Below, piece after piece: positions 1 to 9,000 of a stretch of DNA of 54,953 nt (positions within the stretch are counted from its first letter, which is position 1; every line of letters begins with the position of its first letter). Position numbers and translations under genes: made by a program. Source of the stretch: Christensenellaceae bacterium (GTDB lineage: Bacteria > Bacillota > Clostridia > Christensenellales > UBA1750); contig JAITGM010000019.1 of the NCBI GenBank assembly GCA_031280685.1, forward strand, positions 1 to 54,953, in the 5' to 3' direction. The notes beneath the pieces are model-generated. The model saw nothing but the letters and a program-made list of their open reading frames with translations, ran no database searches and was not told the origin of the DNA.

Positions 1-117
1 ATCCAGATGGAGATCAAGCTGATCAACCCGATCGCGATAGAAGAAGGGCTGAGGTTTGCAATCCGCGAGGGTGGCAGAACGGTAGGTTCCGGCGTCGTTT
101 CTTCCGTCATCGCTTGA
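1..117 (+). CDS. tuf: Elongation factor Tu, C-terminal end (partial)
   Basis: The reading frame is open from base 1 and stops with TGA at 115-117. The 38 visible residues contain the EF-Tu tail signature [20 protein letters not shown], the end of domain III of the GTPase that delivers aminoacyl-tRNA to the ribosome. The rest of the gene lies outside the window. An intrinsic terminator follows 24 bases after the stop, so tuf is the last gene of its operon. Confidence 0.95.
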   Translation: MQMEIKLINPIAIEEGLRFAIREGGRTVGSGVVSSVIA

Positions 118-141
118 AAGTAAGCTGAAAACCGTGCTTGG

Positions 142-174
142 AATGCCGCCAGCCTTCTGGCGGCATTCTTTTTT
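142..174 (+). terminator. Intrinsic terminator after tuf
   Basis: An 11-bp GC-rich stem (AATGCCGCCAG pairing with CTGGCGGCATT) closes a 4-base loop and runs into a T-rich tract. It sits just downstream of the tuf stop. Confidence 0.9.
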
Positions 175-211
175 ATGGGCAATCCGATTTTGAGGAAGAG
201 TTTTAATAAAT

Positions 212-245
212 TTTACTGGCGTTTTTCTCTCTTTTTCCTTATAAT
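212..245 (+). promoter_or_regulatory. Possible promoter for pgi
   Basis: A perfect -10 hexamer TATAAT lies at 240-245, 32 bases before the pgi start. The only -35-like hexamer, TTTACT at 212-217, is 22 bases away, which is too far for a normal sigma-A promoter. The -10 is convincing and the -35 is not. Confidence 0.35.
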
Positions 246-277
246 ATGGGGCAGAGAAAAGGATTGGTGGTAGGGAA

Positions 278-1843
278 ATGCTTGCAAGCCAAAACGAAGG
301 GGGAAAGGCCCCGAATTGCCTTCAGTTCGACTTTAACGGCATGATGGCCGACTATGTGGCGGAGGCGCGCGCCGCCGTTCGCTCGGAGCTGCGCAGGCTC
401 GCCCACGGTTTGGAGGGCCCGGAGCGCGAGAAGCTTGGTGAGGCGGTCGCCGTCCTTTCAGACCCGCCGGGCAGGCTTTTGCGCCGCAACTTCATCGAGC
501 AAAAGGAGATTAAGGCGCTGGAAGGCCAGCTTTCCGCCGCGCACGAAGCGGTGCGCCTCCATCGCGGCGATGAAAAAAGGATGATGACCTGGACGGAGCT
601 ACCCTATTCGCAGGGGGGCATTTTGGGTGAAATCAAGGAGTACGCGGCCATCGTGCGCGAGAATTTCGAGGCCTTCGTGGTCTTTGGCATAGGCGGCAGC
701 GCGCTCGGGCCCGCGATGGTGCATGGCGCCATGAGCGACCTAAGGCATAATGAGCTCCCCAAAGAAAAGCGCGGCGGTGCGCCCAAGTTCTACGTGGAAG
801 ATAATATCGACCCCGAGAGGATGGTTTCCCTCCTCAACGTGCTCGACCTGGAAAAAACCTGCTTTAACGTGATTTCCAAGTCCGGCAACACCTCGGAAAC
901 CATGAGCCAGCTACTGATCGTCATCGACCTGCTCAAGCAGCGCCTGGGCGAGGGCAGATACGAAAGCAATTTGGTCTTTACTACCGATGCGAACGAGGGC
1001 AACCTCCTCAAAATCGCCGAGATCGACGGATTCAAGACCTTCGTGGTGCCCGATGGAGTGGGCGGCCGCTTCTCAGAGCTTTGCCCGGTTGGCCTCCTGC
1101 CCGCCGCCGTGCTCGGAATCGACATCGAGGAGCTGCTCGAGGGCGCCAAGGATATGGACGAGCGCTGCAAGAATCCGGACTACGCGCACAACCCCGCGCT
1201 CTTCGCCGCCGGCGCGATGTTCCTGGCCGCGCAAAAGGGCGAAAACGTGCACGTGATGATGCCCTACGCGGACTCCCTGCGCCTGATGGCCGATTGGTAT
1301 GCCCAGCTTTGGGCCGAATCCCTGGGCAAGAACCAAAAGCGCGGCGGCGAAAGAGTCTTGACGGGCCAGACCCCCACGAAGGCCCTCGGCGTGACCGACC
1401 AGCACAGCCAGGTTCAGCTCTATGCGGAAGGGCCGGAAGATAAGGTCGTGACCTTCCTAAAGCTGCGCTCCTTTCGCAAGAAGATCACGATTCCGCGCGG
1501 CTGCGAGGCCTTTGTGGATGTGGCCTTCCTTTGCGGGCGCACCCTGAACGAGCTGCTCGAAGCCGAGTGCGAGGCGACAGAGTATGCCCTGCTCAAGGCG
1601 GCCAAGCCTAGCTGGAGCGTGACCCTTCCAGAGGTCAGCGCCCACACGATTGGCCAGCTCATCTATTTCTTCGAGCTGATGACTGCCTATTCCGGCGAGC
1701 TCTACGATATTGATGCCTTTAACCAGCCCGGCGTGGAGGAGGGCAAGAACGCGAGCTACGCGATCTTCGGCCGCGAGGGCTATGAGATTAAGCGCCTGGA
1801 GATTGCGGCGCAGCCAAGGCGCGACGAGCAATACATCCTCTAA
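278..1843 (+). CDS. pgi: Glucose-6-phosphate isomerase
   Basis: Cytosolic enzyme interconverting glucose 6-phosphate and fructose 6-phosphate in glycolysis and gluconeogenesis. The 521 residues carry the family hallmarks in order: the sugar-phosphate binding segment VVFGIGGSALGP, SKSGNTSETM, GVGGRFSELCPVG, and the QLWAESLGKNQKRGG and TDQHSQVQLY segments near the active site. The protein is longer than the roughly 450-residue form common in Bacillota, with extra length at the N-terminus. The start is ATG 278 with a GGTGGTAGGG-like ribosome site. It stands alone between the tuf terminator and a convergent lipase gene. Confidence 0.95.
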   Translation: MLASQNEGGKAPNCLQFDFNGMMADYVAEARAAVRSELRRLAHGLEGPEREKLGEAVAVLSDPPGRLLRRNFIEQKEIKALEGQLSAAHEAVRLHRGDEKRMMTWTELPYSQGGILGEIKEYAAIVRENFEAFVVFGIGGSALGPAMVHGAMSDLRHNELPKEKRGGAPKFYVEDNIDPERMVSLLNVLDLEKTCFNVISKSGNTSETMSQLLIVIDLLKQRLGEGRYESNLVFTTDANEGNLLKIAEIDGFKTFVVPDGVGGRFSELCPVGLLPAAVLGIDIEELLEGAKDMDERCKNPDYAHNPALFAAGAMFLAAQKGENVHVMMPYADSLRLMADWYAQLWAESLGKNQKRGGERVLTGQTPTKALGVTDQHSQVQLYAEGPEDKVVTFLKLRSFRKKITIPRGCEAFVDVAFLCGRTLNELLEAECEATEYALLKAAKPSWSVTLPEVSAHTIGQLIYFFELMTAYSGELYDIDAFNQPGVEEGKNASYAIFGREGYEIKRLEIAAQPRRDEQYIL

Positions 1844-1878
1844 AGCCAGGGTAAAGGAATCGCGTGGCGGGCCTGCGG

Positions 1879-1891
1879 CCCCCCCCCCCCC
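1879..1891. repeat. Run of 13 cytosines
   Basis: An uninterrupted tract of 13 C lies in the 96-base gap between the convergent pgi and patatin genes. It is in no reading frame I can support. Such tracts are prone to slippage and to sequencing error, so its exact length is uncertain. Confidence 0.8.
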
Positions 1892-1939
1892 GGGCACTTT
1901 CCGCGGTAGCCTTCCTATGCTGCCTGCAGGAGGCTTTCG

Positions 1940-2788
1940 TCAATCCGGCGCGAAGAAGGCCCGGATGGCGCCCGCCTGCCCACTGACGAGGGCGTAGCCC
2001 TGCCGGTAGAGGGCCAGCAGCCGGCTTCGGTCGCGCTCAAATCTGCCGATTACCACTTTTTCCTCAGGCGCAAGGAGGAAGGCACTGCCCTTGGCCCGCT
2101 CTTCTTTCGCCAGGGCGAGCGATGCGTTATATTCCCAATGCCGGCCTTCCGCGGCACGCAAAAAGGCCGGATATTTGCCATAAACGAGCCGTAAAGCCGT
2201 CATGTTTGACGGCTTTTTTTCATAGCCCCATTCCCTCGTGAGCACAACGAGGTTCTTGCGGTTGCCATCCTGAATGGATCGCCGCAGAGGGATGGGCTCC
2301 GCGACGCCGCCGTCCAGATAAAGCCGCCCGCCGATTGCAACAGGGCGCGAGAGCAGCGGCAGCGAGCTTGAGGCGCGGATCACGTCCATCTGGCGGCGCA
2401 GGTCAAGGATGCGATGCGCCTCGGCCCCGCCGCTTTCTAGGTTCGTCAGCAGCGCGAAAAATCGGCTCTCACTGCGCAAAAAGGCGTCATAGTCATAGGG
2501 GACGAGTTCGTTGGGCACCTTGTTATAGACCATGTCGGCACCAAAGAAATCCCCGGTCAGGAGCAGGCTGCGGAATGACATATAGCGACTATCGCGCAGA
2601 AACTCGATCGAGGTGCGCAGCGCGCGCCCCCTCTGGCCCGAAAGGTAGCTGCAGGCGTGGCAAGCCCCGGCCGAAACGCCGTAAACCGCCTCAAAAAGCA
2701 GATCTTCATCCCAAAGGGCGTCCAAAACCCCGGCGGTGAAGACGCCGCGCATTCCGCCGCCCTCCAAAACCAGGCCTGCATGCAGCAT
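1940..2788 (-). CDS. Patatin-like phospholipase family protein
   Basis: A 282-residue serine lipase or acyl hydrolase of the patatin family. It has the oxyanion-hole glycine block (LEGGGMRGVF) near the N-terminus, the nucleophile elbow GVSAG with the catalytic Ser, and the DGG motif (LYLDGGVAEPIP) holding the catalytic Asp of the Ser-Asp dyad. The start ATG 2788 was chosen because GAGGGAGGAATTCCCC lies directly before it. An upstream in-frame start would add 24 residues that do not fit the family. No signal peptide is visible, so it is probably cytosolic. It is divergent from the cyclic glucan synthase gene and has its own promoter. The lipid substrate is unknown. Confidence 0.88.
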   Translation of the reverse strand: MLHAGLVLEGGGMRGVFTAGVLDALWDEDLLFEAVYGVSAGACHACSYLSGQRGRALRTSIEFLRDSRYMSFRSLLLTGDFFGADMVYNKVPNELVPYDYDAFLRSESRFFALLTNLESGGAEAHRILDLRRQMDVIRASSSLPLLSRPVAIGGRLYLDGGVAEPIPLRRSIQDGNRKNLVVLTREWGYEKKPSNMTALRLVYGKYPAFLRAAEGRHWEYNASLALAKEERAKGSAFLLAPEEKVVIGRFERDRSRLLALYRQGYALVSGQAGAIRAFFAPD

Positions 2789-2830
2789 GGGGAATTCCTC
2801 CCTCGTCTCAAACCTAAAAGCTCCAGGGGC

Positions 2831-2860
2831 AGTATAGCACGCGGCGCTCCCTCGGCGCAA
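2831..2860 (-). promoter_or_regulatory. Promoter for the patatin-like gene
   Basis: Read on the minus strand: TTGCGC (2855-2860), an 18-base spacer and TATACT (2831-2836). The -10 is 43 bases from the chosen start. The same hexamer pair and spacing recur before the YhcH-family gene at 40022-40051. Confidence 0.6.
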
Positions 2861-3002
2861 ATCCGGCGGGCAAAAGATGATCCCCAGGGGGCGGGCGCAT
2901 AGCGCCTTCCAATTTTTGAAATGCTAAGGGTGAAAAGCTCTAGGCGAAAGGACGGGCTCCGCCCTTTTTTGGCCTTTGGAAGAAAAGCATGGAGGAAACG
3001 AG

Positions 3003-6000
3003 ATGAACCCAAAACCCTTCGACGCAACGCTGGATAGAGAGGGCCTGGTGCGCCACATCCGCGAGATGGCGGGCGCCAGGGCCACCGGGCTGCGGGCCTG
3101 CCCCAGCGCGAAGAAGCTGCTTCAATCCATGGCGAAGTCGCAGGCGGCGCTCGAGGAGATGGCCCGCGCGGGGGAGGAGCTGCTGCCGGGCTCCGCCTGG
3201 TTTTTAGAAAACTACCCCTATTTGGAGGAGGCTGCGGAGGCCGCGCAGTCGGAAGGGCGGCAGAAGCTGCCAGCGGCGGGCAGGCTGCCCAGGGCTTTTT
3301 TGGCCGTGACCGAGGCGGTTGCCCACCAGGATGCTCACATCGACGCGGAGCTTTTAAGCCTTTGCGCCAAGGCCTATATGGAGGTGCAGCCGCTCTCGAT
3401 GGCCGAGATCTGGGCGCTGCCCAGGCTTGCGCGGCTCGCGCTGCTGCGCGCCGCCGAAAAGACCGCCCAATCGTTGGTCTGGCAGCAAAGAAGGCGGCGC
3501 GGCGCCGAAAGCTACGCGCGGCGAAGCTGGCTGCCTGGCGGGGCCTTTTCCGGCATGCCGGCCGAGATGATGGACCCCGCCGCAATCGAGCGGGTAAGCG
3601 AGCTTTTGCAGGGCGAGGAGGAGCTTCTTCAGCGCTATGCGGAGCTGCTGGCCGAAAAGGGGCTTTCCTTGCGTGGCCAGATCGAAACCCAGCAGGAGCG
3701 CCGCGCGCTCGACAGGCTGCGCATGGCGGGCGCGGTCCAATCCCTTCATCGCTTGGAAGAGATGGACTTCGTGCCCCTCTTTGAGGAGCTTTACCCACCG
3801 GAAAAGATCCTGCGCGCGGAAGAAAGCGGCGTTTATGAGCGCTGCGAGTTCGAAACCCGCGAGATGCTGCGCCTGGCGCTGGCCCGCGTGGCCAAGCTGC
3901 ACCGCAAGAACGAGGCGCGGGTGGCGCGGCTGCTCCTTTCGTTAAGCGAGCAAGGCGAAAACCCCGCCAGGCGGCAGATCGCCTACTATTTGACCGAAAA
4001 CGACGGGCTTTTGAAGCTTTCGCGCGCGCTGGGTGGTGCAAGGCCCGGCTTCAGGCTCTGGCTGTGGATGAGAAGGCACGCCAAGGGGCTGTATTTCGGG
4101 CTGCTTTGCCTGCTGGTGGCCGCGCTCTGCGCCGCGCTTTACCGCTTTGTGGAGCCTAGGCTGGCGCTTCTTTCACTCTTGCCTGCCTTTTCGTTCGGGC
4201 AGCGGATCTTGGGTGGTGCGGTGGGCAGGCTCTTTCCGCCAAGGCTGCTGTGCAAGCTCGATTTTTCAAAGGGCATTCCGGATGCCCACCGCGCGGCGGT
4301 GGTCACGCCGGTGCTGCTCTCCTCGCCGGGGCGCGCGGCCGAGTGCGTCGAAAACCTCGAAAGGCTTTATTTGGCCAACCCGCAAACTGGCCTAAACTTT
4401 GTGCTGCTGGGCGACTTTGCCGACCACGGAAGCGAAACCCGCGAGGACGACAGCGCGATTTTGCAGGCCGCTATGGAGGGGATGCACAGGCTGAACCTTC
4501 GCTATGGCGAGCGCTTCTATTTTTTGCACAGGCCGCGCAAGTGGAGTTTGACGCAGAGGCGCTACATCGGCTGGGAGCGCAAGCGCGGCGCGCTCAAGCA
4601 GTTTAACCAGGCGGTTTTAAGCGGGGACGAGAGCGCCTTTTGCTGCGTGAACCTGCCGCTTGAGAACCTGCGCGAAACGCGCTACGCCATCACCTTGGAT
4701 GGCGACACCATCCTGCCGCCGGGCTCCGCCGCGCGGCTTGTCGGGGCTCTGGCCCACCCTTTAAACCGCGCCAAGGGGGTTTTGGCCCCAAGGGTGCAGT
4801 TCCTTTACGGCTGGAAGCAGACCCTATTCGGCCGCGTCATGACCGAGAACGGCGGGGTAGACAGCTACTCGGCCGCCGTGTCCGAAACCTATCAGGATCT
4901 CTGCGGCGAGGGCATCTTTGGCGGCAAGGGGATCTATTCCATCAAGGCCTTCGAAAATGCCACGGCCCACCTGCCGCAAAACGCCATTTTGAGCCATGAC
5001 CTGCTCGAAGGCCTGCTCGCGGGCGCCGCACTGCTGAGTGATGTGCCAATCTTTGAAAAACAGCCCCAGTCCTTGCGCGCCTGGGGCGCGCGCCAGCACC
5101 GCTGGACGAGGGGGGACTGGCAGCTTCTACCTTTTTTGGCCGCGCACGGCCTTTCGGGCCTTGGGCGCTTCAAGATCGCGGATAACCTCCGCCGCTCGCT
5201 CTCGCCCCTGAGCGCCGTTCTGGCCGGGATGCTCTGCGGGCCCTGGGGCCTTTTGGTCATTTACCTTGAGCTGGGCCTGCCCAGAAGCCCGGCCTGGCTC
5301 GTGCGGCTGGCGCTTTTGCCCTGGCAGGCTATGATGCAGTTCGGCGCCGCGCTCAAGACGCTTTGGCGGCTGCTTGTGACCCGGCGCAACCTCCTTTCGT
5401 GGGTGACGGCGGCCGATTTGGGCGGCAGGCGCGAGATGAGCGCCGCCAGGCTGCTCTTTTGCCCGCTGGCGGGGGCGCTTTCGCTCTCGCCCCTGCTGCT
5501 GCCCGTCTGGGCGCTGGCGATGTTCCTGCCCTTTCTCTTTGAAAGGCCGGGCTTTCAGCGCCGCGGGGTAGATAAGAAGGATAGGGACTTCCTGCTGCAG
5601 ACGGCCAAGGAAACCTACGCCTGGTTTGAAACGAACCTGAGCGAAAAGAGCAGCTTTCTGCCGCCCGATAACGTGCAGGAGGCCCATGGCGAGAAGGTCG
5701 ATCACCGCTCCTCGCCCACCAACATCGGCCTGGCGCTCTGCGCGCAGGTCGCCGCGCGGGATTTGGGGCTGATCTCGGCGCCCGAAATGGCCAGAAGGCT
5801 GGAGCGAACCCTGCTCAGCGTTGAGAAGATGGAAAAGTGGAATGGCCAGCTCTATAACTGGTATGATATTCGCGACTTGCGCCCCCTGGCGCCGCGCTAT
5901 ATCTCAAGCGTCGATAACGGCAATCTGGGCGTTTGCCTGATGAGCTGCGCCGCGGCGCTGCGCGAGGGCGGCGAAAACGGCCTGGCTATGCGCTTTGAAA

Positions 6001-9000
6001 AGCTCTGCCGCGAGATGGACTTTAAGCCCCTCTATGATGAGGCGCGGCAGCTCTTTTATATCGGCTTTGATGAGGGCGCGGGCAGGATGTCGCCCGGGCA
6101 CTATGACCTGCTCGCCTCGGAATCGCGGCTTCTGAGCTTTTTCGCAATCGTCAAGGGTGACGTGCCGCCCAAGCACTTTGCCGCGCTTGGCAGGCCGCTT
6201 ACGGGCGAATTCAGGCGGCCTACGCTGCTTTCGTGGAGCGGCACGCTCTTTGAATACCTCATGCCGCTGCTCTTTTTAGAGAGTGCCCCGCTCTCTTTGC
6301 TGCGCGGCAGCGAGGAGGGTGCTGTCGAGGCGCAGATGCGCGCCGTGAAGATGGACGGCGGCCCGAAGCGCCCCTGGGGCGAGTCCGAATCCGGCTACAA
6401 CGCCTTTGACCTCTCGCTCAACTACCAATACCGGGCTTTTGGCCTGCCCACGCTTTCGATGCGCGGCGGCGAGTTTTCCGATGTGGTGGTCAGCCCTTAT
6501 TCGGCCGCGCTGGCCCTGCTGGCGGCCCCCCGCGCGGCGGCCAAAAACCTGCGCCGCATGAAGGAGATGGGCTGGAGCGACGCCCACGGCTTCTATGAGG
6601 CGGCGGATTACAGCGAGGGCAGGTCTGGCGGCAAGGAATACGCCTTGGTGCTCTCGCACATGGCGCACCACCAGGGCATGGCGCTCCTGGCGCTGGAAGC
6701 GGCCCTTGGCGGCAAGCTGCGCGGGCGCTTCATGGCACTGCCCGGCGTGCAGGCCCACGCGCTTTTGCTGGCCGAGCGCGCGCCCGCGGTCGCGCCGCCT
6801 AAGCGCAGCCGGCCCAAGCGCGAACTCAGGCCCCAAAGCGCCCAAAAGGTCAAGCGCGCGGGCTACACCGCGCCGCGCGCCTTCGCCAGCGCGCAGCTAC
6901 TCTTTGGCGGCGGGACGAGCCTGTTGGTCACGGGCGGGGGTGTGGGGCCGAGCAAAAAGGCTGAGGGCAGCTTCTTCCGCGCGGATGAAGACGGCCTTTG
7001 CCTGCACTTTTACCTTGATGGCGAGCGGCTGCGCTTTGGCCGCGCCTTCCTGGATGTGGATAAGGCGCGCTTCAGCGCCGAAAGCGAAAAGCTGAGCTGC
7101 AAGCTCGAAATCGCGGTTTCCCCAGAGGATGGGGCCATCGTCTTCAGCGCGCAGTTGAACCTTGCCGCCCCGCGCGAAAAGGTCGAATTCGGGGCCTATT
7201 TTGAGCCGGTCTTGGCCGAAAGACGGGCTGACGAAACGCACAAGGCCTTTTCGGACCTATTCTTGCAGGCGAGCGCCGCAGGACCAGAGGCTCTGCGCAT
7301 CTGCCGCAGGCCACGCGGGGAGGAGCAGCCCCTGGGCCTGCTCTTTGAACTCGCGGGCGATGGCGAGCCGCTGGGCATGCAGTCCCAAAGGGTCGAGTTC
7401 ATCGGCAGGGGGGGCGATCTCAATCGGCCAAAGCTCGCCCTGAGCGATGAGGAAGGCCTTTCGCGCACCCCGGTGGAGCCCTGCGCCGCGCTCTTCCGCA
7501 CTTGCAAGGCGGGCGACGGCAGAAGCCTGAACTTCATCGGCCGCATCGACCTGCAGGAAGGCGAGCCCGGCGCGCCTGCCTCGCTGCCAATGGCGGTCGA
7601 GCGCGCCTTTGAACTAGCCGCCATCCGCGCGCAGGCTGAGATCAGCTCCTACAACCTAAGCCCGGCCGGGCTTAAAACCGCTGGGCGCGCGCTGGCCGCG
7701 CTGGCCAGCCCGGCGCTTTGCGGGGGCGAGCGGCTGGAGCACTTGCGGCTTTCTACCTTGGGGCAGGAGGGGCTTTGGCGCTTCGGACTTTCAGGCGACC
7801 TGCCCCTGATCGTGCTGAGGATCGGCGATCTTTCTGGCCTGCGGCTGGCCAAGGAAAGCTATGCGCTGCAAAATTACCTAGGCGCCAAGGGTTTTTCCAC
7901 GGAGCTGGTGGTGATCGACGAGGGCGGCGCGGACTACCGCCAGGGCCTGCGCGACGCGCTGGGCGCGGCCTGCCCAGCCGCCAAAATCCTGCCGGGGCAC
8001 GAGCTTTCGGAGGAGGAGCGCGCCCTGCTCTGCTCGCGCGCCGGGCTGCTGCTGCGCGCGCCGGGTCCGGAGCTTGACAGGCAGATTCCCCCGATCCCCA
8101 TCGCGAAGAAATTCGCCCAAAAGGCCTTCACTTTGCCCGAATTCACCCCGATTCAGCTCGAAGAGGCCGAGCTTTGCGACCGATCGGGCTACGGGGGCTT
8201 TTCGCCCGGGGGCGAAAAGTACGTCGTCACCCAAAGGCCGCCGATGCCCTGGTCGAACGTGCTGGCAAACGAGGAATTCGGCTCGTTGGTGACCGAAAAC
8301 TTCGGCGGCTACAGCTTCTATCAAAACGCCAGGCTGCAAAGGCTCACGCCCTTTTCGAACGACCAGGTTTTGGATCCAGCGGGCGAGGGGGTCTTTTTGC
8401 GCGATGAAGAGAGCGGCCAGATCGAGCGCTTTACCGAGCGGGTTTCGATGCTGCAGGGCGCCGTGGTGGGCGAGAGCGGCCGCCTGGGCCTGCGCGCGGA
8501 ACTCACTGTTTGGGTCGATCGCGAAAAGCCGCTGAAGTTCATGCGCGCGAGGGTTTTCAACGGCGGGCCGCAAAGGCGCAGGCTGACGCTTTGGGGCTTC
8601 GCGCGCTGGGTCTTGGGGGCCGACGATTCGGCGAAGCCCAGCATTTTCACCTCGCGGCGCGGCAATATGCTCCTGGCCGAAAACCGCTATGGCGGCGGCT
8701 TTGTGGGCTTTTTGACGCTGGTTGGCGGCGACATCGAGGGCTTTAGCTGCGACGGGGCAGAGCTTAGGCAGGCCGAAACGCTAGAGCAGCTCTCGGGCGC
8801 GGAGGGCGCGGGCTTTGACCCCTGCGCGCTGCTGCGCGCGAAGATGGAGATTGGCCCGGGCGAAACCAAGGAGCTTTGCGTGGTGCTTGGCGCCGCCCAA
8901 AGCGAGGCCGCGGCGCTGCGGCTGCAGGCCATGGCGGAGCCCCCGGTATCCCTCAAGCGGACGCTGGCCTTTTGGGAAGGCTTTCTTGGCCGGGTGCGGA

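Noticed and set aside
2557..4041. A 494-codon open frame on the minus strand over the start of the glucan synthase gene
   Set aside because: It is antisense to coding DNA, very rich in Arg/Pro/Ala, has no family match by eye and overlaps the patatin gene. GC-rich codon bias opens such frames.
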